Shown here piece by piece: positions 21,601 to 25,385 of a stretch of 25,385 bases of DNA. This stretch comes from Agrocybe praecox (Eukaryota > Basidiomycota > Agaricomycetes > Agaricales > Agrocybaceae). The notes beneath the pieces were generated by a model, which was not told the DNA's origin, ran no database searches, and saw nothing but the letters and a program-made list of their open reading frames with translations. Position 1 is the first letter of the stretch, and each line of letters opens with the position of its first letter. The stretch is from the NCBI GenBank assembly GCA_964017145.1, contig CAXHKQ010000205.1:1-25385 (forward strand). The letters are read 5' to 3'. A program made the translations under genes and the position numbers.

Positions 21601-24600
21601 AGTTCCATCTACTGACGATTCCAGTGATATTGTTCTGGCGACTTCCGTTACAAATGATGCGTCAATTGCCATCAAACATGTCCAAGAATCTATCGAGACT
21701 GTGGTAACTGAGCACACTCATATCACAATCGAAGAAACATCCCACAACAATTCGACCGACCATACCATTGACGAAGAATTGCACGAATACAACGTACTCA
21801 CTCACCGTGATATTCGCACAATCGACGACATTCCCGAGTTTATTCCGGCTAGCCGACGCCAGAACATTCGTGTCGCCGAATCCATCCCGACATTCGAACG
21901 ATCAGAACTCGATACCTGGTCGTGCGTGTTGGACGATCAGCCGTACCAACCGGCTGGCCTGAATGTTCTTGCGCCTGCCTTCGTTTCGCGGCTGTCTGCC
22001 AATGCGCCAGAGTTCCGTCCGCGACAATCGTCTCCAATCGATGTGCCCATTGTTACTGACGAAACCCAGGCCATCGAAGCAAAGCCAACTCCGGTGCCGT
22101 CGAAACGCAAAGTAGTCAAGAAACCGAAAAAGACCATAGTCGAACCGAGTCAAACAGTTGAACGCACTGAAAAGGCGATAACGGAACCAGAACCGTTTGT
22201 GAACACCATGCAACTGCAGGCGGAGCTTGTGCCCAATGTATGGTCGCAGCCTCGTGATGGCAAGACCTACGCTGAAATCGTTGCTTCTGCAGACGTTGAC
22301 GTGTCGACTGATGTGCCTGCTAAAGTGCCCAGAGATTTGCCAGTCGAGGTGACAATGTCCGACAATAGTCTTGATGAGTTGAAGGTTAATACTCCTCTCG
22401 AAACTAAAGCCGTTCCGTCTAAGACTAATCAGCCAAAACTCAAGAAAGCCAAACGGGACAAAAACGCATCGAAAGCACTGGAAGACATATCTTCTGCTGA
22501 ATCTGCAGCTGTTTGTGTTGGTACCGCTGAAATAGTTGATAGCAATGAGACAGCTTTGCCCGATGTGATCGATGTGATTACTGATGAATGCACTGTTGCT
22601 GTGACCAGCAATTCGTGGGCTTCAATTGCTTCTACGCCTGTGATTCAAAAGGATATAATTCCAGTTGTTTCTAAGAAGAAAAAAACGAAGTCTTCGAAAA
22701 AGATTATTCCGGCTATCGATGTGATTGAGAAAATAGAGGAACTTGAGATAGTAAACGTAGAGACTAGTTGTGATATCGAAGTGGCAAGAGATTTGCTAGC
22801 CGATGTGCCTGTGTCCGACAATAGTGTTGTTGAGTCGATTGTGAATATTCCAGTGATCGATAGTACAGATGACACAACTGTACCTGTGACCAGCAGTTCG
22901 TGGGCTTCAATTGTTTCTACGCCTGTGATTCAAGAGGATATCATTCCAGTTGTTTCCAAGACGAAGAAACAGAAGTCTTCTAAAAAGATAATTCCGGCTA
23001 TCGTTTCGATTGCTTGTACAGAAGCTATCGCAGAAAAAGTAGGAAGTGACAGCGTGATTCCGGAACTGCAAACTACGAAAATCGATGTTACTGAGAAAAC
23101 TCCGGATCATGAAACTTGTGATGTCGAAGTGTCAAGAGAATTGTCAGTTCATGTGCCAGTGTCCGAGATTATTGTTGAGCCGATAGTGAATATTCCAGCG
23201 ATCGACATCACTGCTGAAACAACTGTTACTTCATCCAGCAATTCGTGGGCTTCAATCGTGTCTACGCCTGTGATTCAAGAGGATATAATTCCTGTAGTTT
23301 CCAAGCAGAAGAAACAGAAATCATCGAAAAAGATTATTCCGACTATCGTTTCTATTCCAAGTGCAGTAGTCACTGCAGAAGTAGTTGTAGATGATACTAA
23401 CACATGTGAAGTTGAAGCGCCCAGAGATTTGCCTGTCGATGTGCCAGTGTCCGACAATAGTGTTGTTGAATCGATGTTGGATATTTCTGTCGAAACTGAA
23501 GCTATTCCGACTCAGACTACTCAGCCGAAACTCAAGAAAGCCAAACGTAACAAAAAAGCATCGAAAGCATTGGGAGAATCTTCAGCTATTAGTGTTGTTC
23601 CGATTGAGACGGTGAAGAACTCTAAGGCTGGGTTACCCGATGTGAACGAAACCACTGTTTCGACGTTTAGCAATTCGTGGGCTTCAATTGTGTCTAAGCC
23701 TGTGACGCAGGAGGATATCATTCCAGTAGTTTCCAAGCCGAAGCAACCAACATCATCTGGAAAGATTATCCCGACTATCGTTGAGATTCCGACCGCAGAA
23801 GTTATCGCAGAGGTTGTACGGAATGATTCGGAATCTAACGTAGTTCAGACGAAGACCAATTCCAAGTCGAAGAAATCCAAATCGAAGAAACAGTCGAAAC
23901 TTGATGAACTCGAAGCGGATGTTGATGTATCTGCTGAATCCAATCCGATCATTGTAGACAAGGTCGTCGAGAGGAATGTCGAGACCGTATCTACAATGAC
24001 ATGGGCGAACATTCTTGGATCCGCACCGGCGCCGGTTCAGATCGAGCCAACCGAGTCCGTCTTGTTCCAGAAACCGACCATCACTGAAGCCGTTCGGCCG
24101 TCTCGCCGAGTCGCGAAGCCCATGATACAAATCAATCAGGAATTCGATGCCGTCGTGCAGCCGACCGCTGACAGTGAGGGTTACGTTTCTGTGATCTCCA
24201 AGAAACATGGTCGACGCAATGCGTCACGCTCTAGATCCCGGTCGGTTCGATCACATGATGCAGAGGTTGTTGTTCCAGTGCTTGAAGAACCAACAACGAA
24301 ACCGGAAAAGACGAAGAAAACGAAAAAGGTTGCCAACAAATCTGTAGACGAGCAAATTGTTGTTGAACAAACATCCGTTCAAATGGTTCCCACACTGACA
24401 TGGGCTTCGATCCTAGGCAGCAATATCAGTTCAGCACCGACAATGCTAGTCGATCAAACGAAACTGTCTCATGATAATGCCAAGCGAACGGAAAAATCTG
24501 TTCTCGAAGTCAATGTGGCCAAATCAAAGACTATTTCGAAACCTATCAAAATCGATGTTGATGAATTGATCGATACAAGTATTGATGTATCCGCTATCGA

Positions 24601-25345
24601 TCAAACTATTACGAACGATACCTTGTGGACCGATCTGATGGACGAAGAACTGGCCGCAGAAAATTCCGAATTGGTAGAATTTTCTGCAGATAACGAAGAC
24701 GATTCTCTGAACAAATCCGAAACTATCTCTGACGACACTGTCATTCACGTGCAGACCGACATCGTTGAAAATATCACTGTTATTCATGAAGAAGTTGACG
24801 TCAATGACAACGAGTTGTCTTTGGAAATTGCTACTTCACCAGCAGAACCAGCTGTGGTTAAGCCTGCCTATGCTGGACTACCAATTGACAACTCAGCTGA
24901 TGCATGGCTGGAAGTATTGGACGATGAACCAATGGTATTTTCGGACGAGGAGGATGTTGTTGAACAGCTCGATATTCCATCTGCGGATGCGATCATTGAA
25001 TCCTCCGATGTGGTCATCGAATCCGTCGAGTCTCAAACAACTTTGGTGGAGCCAGTTGAAGGAACAGTCGTTCAGCCAATCGATATTGCATCGATACCAG
25101 CTGCTGTGGCTAAGCCTGCTTATGCTGGATTACCAATTGACAACTCCTCTGATGCGTGGCTGGAAGTGTTGGATGACGAACAAATGGTATTTTCGGACGA
25201 GGAAGATGTTGTTGAGAAACTCGATGTTGTATCTGATGTTGCGATTACTGAATCCTCCGATGTGGTCATCGAATCCGTCGATTCCGAAACCATTTTCTGG
25301 TATCGAATCGGTAAACGAATGCACTGCAGAAGCTCACTCGAATGA
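9611..25345 (+). CDS. Msp300: Giant disordered-repeat exon of nesprin-like protein
   Basis: One open frame of 15.7 kb encodes about 5,244 residues. I place its start at 9611 because GCGAAG is the first AG after a strong pyrimidine tract and gives phase 0, matching the exon ending at 7463; the frame upstream (MFLFLSFLFLP...) is just that tract translated. The first residues, EMRASIERDRHSLAQWAERV, are helical and suit a spectrin junction. The rest is rich in Ser, Thr, Glu, Val and Lys, nearly without globular character: polyThr, polyGln, a Gln-rich coiled coil (about 11000-11170), Lys-rich patches, three arrays of a Trp-containing repeat and two other repeat families. No transmembrane or KASH segment lies in the window. 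Codons are much less GC-rich than the spectrin exons. The terminal residues after 25292 look out of frame and the protein probably continues beyond the window. A separate gene starting at the ATG at 9614 is the alternative. Confidence 0.75.
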   Translation, partial: EMRASIERDRHSLAQWAERVNELDPLADVPVPSFGTTTYAQVLSGRSSPTSQVQTELRVRAAPPLPTVVAPDALKEKIVVRIEQPVPQVNNEPKPESVARVNQRTERSERQRKRTDRPRRIAAERRNSTEKLEASTSTIDVAPSIRVLEPQTAVEAVGAKTTTTTTTTTPKTVERVSRTLMPDESASSHIRSKSPIWIPGGATYAEIVRGLEAQRMLKQQQELQQQQQQQQQQQHQQQPKQPQPQTIEQHVETTAAGPIIESTVDVVTEVIHETNVNDIVSNEPLPTPELELPAAQLELASSEHLEHPVNERLQPQPPEQLDLPPKLCESESDHPVEEPEWLQQSAQNVIFATESNTVASVPVPEVHSYQAPANTVQYVYSEPIQQQQHDSAVFDSQTQYLNEQLLIQQQGLYLYQQQQQQLQQQPHYNQPIVQTEFQTPWYECVAHQQSNNVFVSNAGYATNDSIIREQQLREQMQQQLAQQHYQREQEEQARLYEENQQRLREQQIAALQQHYIEEQAIIVVGVPESSELYASEVSAKQPVEFIEETVDFQFGTVDYLQELRELEEIALTQQKQQQQHLDIAQSHIANSSILTPVVQDLITEHLEDPSIQPESESADLNKSIIPSIQPELESAGPKLSINPAESTCIPPQSTENEIETETTIVPEPTIVTSDNSNFSWAQILSTGLQQKPFQPSNPISTTKTTNQRKSPSTDANPLSRTDDGSDPTRFCRSRPEWDRHNKPRDSRLTIALASEQLNQKSSRKQTMSGRNKYKSADQADDEPQRTHLVQVAAPVLAPPAEERTVDAKPVQTMKQVEKSAVIMKSKVKTTKPTSNAPVKKSTNDKQSTNAPGDLKEPTTKDKLPNTAIATSETSSDNHLQSQQNSEDHSIRKSEMVPEKTPKTTNKVAGVDDRKCSKQSKPTVESDKVASKSDELSVSSTINLEELNIVNVDGIVVGNGIKQKKSKKSKKNTVVAQSNLTESEQHLSEANIEINKTSSSLDIASNIKSNETLSNNEVVSESIPILAESKNESHVASSIADKTSSIVVVEQTKSEKKKSKKNKIPNRERIVIESRESDSPTIESVPMHSVSNTTYTNNTTNTYTTQAVFTQDISENQINEILPQAIDFVLPSSSDISEVNVKVTILDEYEEVEDTDDSALHSCLNRKLSIDHEPKTVSFAPDEELEQVFQIESRDDETPTSTPTIEQTSSFDSSTSISVNRQATITTTRTVTTKTHSLTASADPVATLRAVSVEEQPLVGEIHTQTVCLPLPRKRTHKVVMITHEELHRKPVVQMRMEFPDVKVDIVRTEILVEPSVREVVRADVKDRLVEVTEIVEVDTISTTEPVISTIEDVVQKSDEVSTEDTLVETEASPVVAEAHAVQKPAYAGLPIDSSSDAWLDVLDDEPMVFSDDEDVVEVESRESVTTSLTSTTSTVTVTETNVTTTSSSVSDIDATETQEQTSMVSSIEDVVQKPDEVPTEDTSPVVAEAPAVQKPAYAGLPIDSSSDAWLDVLDDEPIVFSDDEDVVEVESRESVTTSLTSTTSTVTVTETSVTTTDSSSTDIIATETQEQTSLVSPIEDVVQKPDEVPTEDTSVDIQASPVVAEAVVEVESRESVTTSLTSTTSTVTVTETNVTTTSSSVSDINATETQEQTSVVSSIEDVVQNPDEVPTEDTSPVVAEAPAVQKPAYAGLPIDSSSDAWLDVLDDEPMVFSDDEDVVEVESRESVTTSLTSTTSTVTVTETSVTTTDSSSTDIIATETQEQTSVVSPIEDVVQKPDEVPTEDTSVDTQASPVVAEAPAVQKPAYAGLPIDSSSDAWLDVLDDEPMVFSDDEDVVEVESRESVTTSLTSTTSTVTVTETNVTTTSSSVSDINAMETQEQTSVVSSIEDVVQKPDEVPTEDTLAETEASPVVAEAPAVQKPAYAGLPIDSSSDAWLDVLDDEPMVFSDDEDVVEVESRESVTTSLTSTTSTVTVTETSVTTTDSSSTDIIVTETQEQTSVVSPVEDVVQKTEEVSTEDTLVETQASPDVAEAPVVQKPAYAGLPIDSSSDAWLDVLDDEPMVFSDDEDVVEVESRESVTTSLTSTTSTVTVTNVTTTSSSVSDIYATETQEQTSAVSSIEDVVQKPDEVPTEDTLVETQASPVVAEAPVVQKPAYAGLPIDSSSDAWLDVLDDEPMVFSDDEDVVEVESRESVTTSLTSTTSSVTVTATSVTTTDSSSTDIIATETQEQTSVVSPVEDVHQKPEEVSTEYTLVETQASPVVADAREPDIIDTPSDTITLAPFDDAIVENDEISIPSSELVTKKVKQSKPNRVKEPKQVKSEVISETPANVFEARQIQLDVSNLNGKTFSEVLKEQKLLAQKLEIQRNIQLEPQPIVDSNIVENTVETMIQSVETQDQHTTENESEILVHREQDVLPKLPADSIDSVLPEHTKSNNKKPKRKPHKDQVVSVVKSEPEFINDLIVPAPDFDLTETATITWSSIVLSKPHVADEHVTDVLKVISETDITVTEVETEETNKYSLDVENMRAVNEDLTKISQSFLDSERNIAMPVKKLHKIKKSRRTVQMPSIESESHPEFVNELLVSVPVIDRPEDSAISWSSIVLSKPVVAEVTITSDETSIQEAVSVENILTDETDINSSTVTQPIASNLATQERVVIVDNHTSIQSERRSAMPEKKHQKIKKSRKIDHIPQTVSKPDFINDLMISEPVAELSDQTVAEVPVSWSSIVISKPVENQEQIDDVATTVSESDGKAREITQLTGTLRTEPVQSDIDAELNVQSQKLEVIADSHDFIQSERQNALPVKKHPKIKKPRKMHQNPNVETLPKTEFINDLLFTEPVAERLDEATAEVSVSWSSIVISKPVEVQEQIGDAVTVVPESDSATRITGIVLVECVNDDDEQCNIQTELESPQSQVVMADSHDFIQSERQNALPEKKHPKSKKPRKIQQNHILPTVSKPDFINDLLLSEPIAEQSNETEASVSWSSIVLSKPVEVQEPIADVVTVVPESDDTEQTITLSTGTMETVQVETVIGDEFDVQTQLEIPISNEVSVSTERNLPKKKHNKDKKLRDNQISAPQPKPDFVNDLLAPIDDSPVENTVSWSSILLSQPAEPAIDITETKDAEVVSMTDTTTAITSVPVEIVKHISVQVKSENQVQKSDNIDFLQSERRHALPEKRITKSKKPLKEKIISVSEPKPKPEFINDLLESVPIIDRPNDSTISWSSIVLSKQSVAEAVSTHEITETDDTVAMFVDKHQTSNVNSESSVPISSHSTTKPKTKKTHKNRTVVTIAEPTEKHEFINDLIVSESASSESNATNVSWSSIVLGNTVVESESRNVSKVPVQQTSTFVVDDQISTVECDGNDSDKQRKIEVRLSKKQKKSKKPKNQLNIVSDLSEKSEQSEVEQNDPSPLIPGAQQLTDFVKITNASHILTTDDTNFTSGTSTDSRVTTTTTTSKTELSVTHSSIESELVSTEYPTVVEPTECKVEGNLYVAPVVAEAPVVQKPAFAGLPIDSSNGAWLDVLDDEPMVFSDDEEVVEVESRESVTSSSTSTTTTVTVTETSATTTDSSSTDIIATETQEQTSVVTSVEDVVEKPDEVPTEDTLVETQASPAVAEAPVVQKPAYAGLPIDSSSDAWLDVLDDEPMVFSDDDEVVEVESRESVTSSSTSTTNTVTVTETSVTTTDSSSTDIIATETQEQTSLVSPVEDVVKKPDEVPTEDTLVETQASPVVAEAPVVQKPAYAGLPIDSSSDAWLDVLDDEPMVFSDDEEVVEVESRESVTSSSTSTTTTVTVTETSVTLTDSSSTDIIATETQEQTSVVTSVEHVVEKPDEVPTEDTLVETQASPAVAEAPVVQKPAYAGLPIDSSSDAWLDVLDDEPMVFSDDEDVVEVESRESVTTSLTSTTSSVTVTETIVTTTDSSSTDIIATETQEQKSVVSLVEDVVQKPVVSIEDTSAETKSTPVVAEAPVVQEPTYPVLSEVISTNSSEPVAISTEQDTTVIEVPSTDDSSDIVLATSVTNDASIAIKHVQESIETVVTEHTHITIEETSHNNSTDHTIDEELHEYNVLTHRDIRTIDDIPEFIPASRRQNIRVAESIPTFERSELDTWSCVLDDQPYQPAGLNVLAPAFVSRLSANAPEFRPRQSSPIDVPIVTDETQAIEAKPTPVPSKRKVVKKPKKTIVEPSQTVERTEKAITEPEPFVNTMQLQAELVPNVWSQPRDGKTYAEIVASADVDVSTDVPAKVPRDLPVEVTMSDNSLDELKVNTPLETKAVPSKTNQPKLKKAKRDKNASKALEDISSAESAAVCVGTAEIVDSNETALPDVIDVITDECTVAVTSNSWASIASTPVIQKDIIPVVSKKKKTKSSKKIIPAIDVIEKIEELEIVNVETSCDIEVARDLLADVPVSDNSVVESIVNIPVIDSTDDTTVPVTSSSWASIVSTPVIQEDIIPVVSKTKKQKSSKKIIPAIVSIACTEAIAEKVGSDSVIPELQTTKIDVTEKTPDHETCDVEVSRELSVHVPVSEIIVEPIVNIPAIDITAETTVTSSSNSWASIVSTPVIQEDIIPVVSKQKKQKSSKKIIPTIVSIPSAVVTAEVVVDDTNTCEVEAPRDLPVDVPVSDNSVVESMLDISVETEAIPTQTTQPKLKKAKRNKKASKALGESSAISVVPIETVKNSKAGLPDVNETTVSTFSNSWASIVSKPVTQEDIIPVVSKPKQPTSSGKIIPTIVEIPTAEVIAEVVRNDSESNVVQTKTNSKSKKSKSKKQSKLDELEADVDVSAESNPIIVDKVVERNVETVSTMTWANILGSAPAPVQIEPTESVLFQKPTITEAVRPSRRVAKPMIQINQEFDAVVQPTADSEGYVSVISKKHGRRNASRSRSRSVRSHDAEVVVPVLEEPTTKPEKTKKTKKVANKSVDEQIVVEQTSVQMVPTLTWASILGSNISSAPTMLVDQTKLSHDNAKRTEKSVLEVNVAKSKTISKPIKIDVDELIDTSIDVSAIDQTITNDTLWTDLMDEELAAENSELVEFSADNEDDSLNKSETISDDTVIHVQTDIVENITVIHEEVDVNDNELSLEIATSPAEPAVVKPAYAGLPIDNSADAWLEVLDDEPMVFSDEEDVVEQLDIPSADAIIESSDVVIESVESQTTLVEPVEGTVVQPIDIASIPAAVAKPAYAGLPIDNSSDAWLEVLDDEQMVFSDEEDVVEKLDVVSDVAITESSDVVIESVDSETIFWYRIGKRMHCRSSLE
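10091..10117 (+). repeat. ACA run encoding polyThr
   Basis: Nine ACA codons in a row encode a Thr tract between GAK and PKTVERV. An analogous ACA run sits in the preceding intron near 9537-9560, so the trinucleotide is prone to expansion in this locus. Confidence 0.9.
10265..10345 (+). repeat. PolyGln tract (mixed CAA/CAG)
   Basis: CAG and CAA codons encode a Gln tract interrupted by EL and H and followed by a QPKQPQPQ tail. Mixed codons suggest it is kept at the protein level rather than being a pure slippage run. It directly follows the aromatic motif ATYAEIVRGL (10217-10246). Confidence 0.9.
11000..11180 (+). other. Gln/Glu/Arg-rich coiled-coil segment
   Basis: The encoded segment runs REQQLREQMQQQLAQQHYQR, then further Glu/Gln/Arg helices to LREQQIAALQQHYIEEQA. 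It is the only clear long-helix stretch in the giant exon and follows Tyr/Gln-rich sequence (about 10755-10980) of prion-like composition. It could mediate self-association; that is inference from composition. Confidence 0.65.
13130..13144 (+). other. Candidate PP1-docking RVxF motif (KTVSF)
   Basis: Residues KTVSFAPDEELEQVF fit the RVxF consensus (basic, one residue, Val, non-Pro, Phe), followed by acidic residues, the style of known PP1 regulatory subunits. A basophilic kinase-like site RKLS lies just upstream (about 13105-13116). RVxF is short and degenerate, so this is a motif call only. Confidence 0.4.
13652..16402 (+). repeat. Array 1: eight 117-aa Trp/acidic repeats
   Basis: Coding tandem repeat with a basic period of 351 bp (117 aa). 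Each unit carries QKPAYAGLPIDSSSD, then the core AWLDVLDDEP, VFSDDED, VVEVESRESV, a Ser/Thr-rich stretch and a TETQEQTS...EDVVQKPDEV linker. Core Trp codons lie at 13802, 14135, 14711, 15062, 15413, 15764 and 16109. The third unit (about 14410-14640) lacks the Trp core through an in-frame 108-bp deletion. Small in-frame indels explain spacings of 333 and 345 bp. Units alternate between two subtypes (NVTTTSSSVSDI and SVTTTDSSSTDI). DNA identity between units is very high, indicating recent or ongoing homogenisation. Confidence 0.95.
16652..19564 (+). repeat. FINDL...SWSSIV repeat family, eight units
   Basis: Between arrays 1 and 2 a second, more diverged coding repeat occurs eight times. Each has a Lys-rich patch (such as KKHPKIKKPRK), then [EDH]F[IV]N[DE]L, an acidic spacer of 15-25 residues and [ST]WSSI[VL]L/I. 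Trp codons lie at 17042, 17399, 17774, 18164, 18548, 18902, 19262 and 19556 (spacing 294-390 bp). The related motif KTFSEVL at 16649-16669 precedes the series. Units differ much more than those of the Trp/acidic arrays, so this family is older or not homogenised. Confidence 0.9.
20075..21517 (+). repeat. Array 2: four more 117-aa Trp/acidic repeats
   Basis: Four units of exactly 351 bp have core Trp codons at 20153, 20504, 20855 and 21206. All are of the SVTTTDSSS subtype. The first three carry SSSTSTT where array 1 has TSLTSTT; the fourth reverts to the array-1 form (TSLTSTTSSVTV), like the last unit of array 1. Linkers alternate between VTSVE...PAVAEA (units 1 and 3) and VS[PL]VE...PVVAEA (units 2 and 4). 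It ends in a decayed linker (QEPTYPVL). Confidence 0.95.
21986..22021 (+). other. PAM2 motif (PABP MLLE-binding)
   Basis: The encoded SRLSANAPEFRP has all key PAM2 residues in register: Leu, Ala four residues on, Phe three further and Pro two after. PAM2 peptides (Paip1, Paip2, ataxin-2 type) bind the MLLE domain of cytoplasmic poly(A)-binding protein. It lies in a unique, non-repeat part of the giant exon. About 150 bp upstream is a partial look-alike, DIPEFIPASR (about 21827-21856). The motif match is direct; binding is inferred. Confidence 0.7.
22595..23790 (+). repeat. SWASIV...IIPVVSK repeat family, four units
   Basis: Four units share [NS]SWASI[VA]S[TK]PV, Q[KE]DIIPVVSK, a Lys-rich patch (KKQKSSKKIIP) and an acidic/Val-rich spacer with RDLPVDVPVSDNS-like sequence. 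Trp codons lie at 22616, 22901, 23246 and 23678. A Lys-rich phrase QPKLKKAKR recurs at about 22430-22456 and 23521-23547. Two looser relatives follow (TWANILGS at 23999, TWASILGS at 24398). The first unit differs most, with IAS and QKD. Confidence 0.9.
24173..24258 (+). other. EGYVSVISKK and Arg/Ser-rich patch
   Basis: The protein reads EGYVSVISKKHGRRN followed by ASRSRSRSVRSH. The Arg/Ser dipeptides could act as a nuclear-targeting or SR-kinase substrate patch, or as an RNA-contact patch. It is the only RS-rich segment in the exon. Function is inferred from composition. Confidence 0.5.
24836..25292 (+). repeat. Array 3: two diverged Trp/acidic repeats
   Basis: Two units with KPAYAGLPIDNS[AS]DAWLEVLDDE[PQ] have Trp codons at 24905 and 25157, 252 bp (84 aa) apart. 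They keep the Trp core and acidic VFSDEEDVVE but have [QK]LD in place of VES and lack the Ser/Thr-rich stretch, having SSDVVIESV instead. Synonymous differences from arrays 1 and 2 are many, so this is an older branch not homogenised with them. The series probably continues past the window. Confidence 0.9.
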
Positions 25346-25385
25346 TGTACAAATTGAGATCCAATCAGATGAAGTAATTGAATCT
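25293..25385 (+). other. Apparent one-base frameshift; coding continues in another frame
   Basis: At the TTTT run (25293-25296) the long frame turns from typical repeat protein (IESVDSETI) into atypical sequence (FWYRIGKRMHCRSSLE) and stops at 25343-25345. Removing one T from the run gives a frame that reads SGIESVNECTAEAHSND and stays open to the last base, with the same Glu/Ser/Val/Ile style. An assembly or sequencing indel is most likely; a real frameshift allele or a splice donor near here are the alternatives. Confidence 0.7.

Overview
The window looks like part of an insect nuclear genome, most likely a fly or mosquito. The signs are GT-AG introns, CA/TG-rich and CpG-rich non-coding DNA, and a huge muscle/cytoskeletal-type gene on the + strand. 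I place it in Diptera from gene family and general texture only; the species is not determined. All protein-coding sequence I can support belongs to one + strand transcription unit that is cut by both window edges. It is best explained as an insect nesprin-like giant, Msp300-type: spectrin repeats combined with a very large disordered exon.

Layout. (1) 1-5933 is non-coding. It holds a near-perfect 46-bp inverted repeat with a third diverged copy, and a CpG-rich, simple-repeat-rich stretch (about 3400-5850) with TATA-like elements and a perfect MEF2 consensus. It is probably a large upstream intron, possibly with an internal promoter or enhancer. (2) 5934-6906 and 6990-7463 are two GC-rich exons of spectrin-type coiled coil separated by an 83-bp intron. 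(3) 8503-8613 is a short exon in the same phase that ends in a stop codon, a candidate alternative end giving a short isoform without the giant region. (4) 9611-25345 is one uninterrupted exon of about 15.7 kb, entered in phase 0 after a pyrimidine tract free of AG. It encodes about 5,240 residues of low-complexity, probably disordered protein.

The giant exon is modular. From the N-terminal side it has: isolated aromatic motifs of the form [ST][YWF][AS]x[IV][LV]; polyThr, polyGln and a Gln-rich coiled coil; a Lys-rich linker; a candidate PP1-docking motif; repeat array 1 (eight units of about 117 aa in strict A-B-A-B alternation); eight units carrying FINDL...SWSSIV; array 2 (four more 117-aa units); a unique segment with a textbook PAM2 motif (poly(A)-binding protein MLLE ligand); four units carrying SWASIV...IIPVVSK; an RS-rich patch; and array 3 (two diverged units 84 aa apart), which runs to the window edge.

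The stop ending the long frame at 25343-25345 is probably not the real end. A one-base shift at a TTTT run (25293-25296) opens another frame that continues to the window edge in the same protein style. The strongest leads are the PAM2 motif, the repeated Trp cores (LIR-like) beside acidic Val clusters (SIM-like), the higher-order repeat structure, and the alternative short terminal exon.
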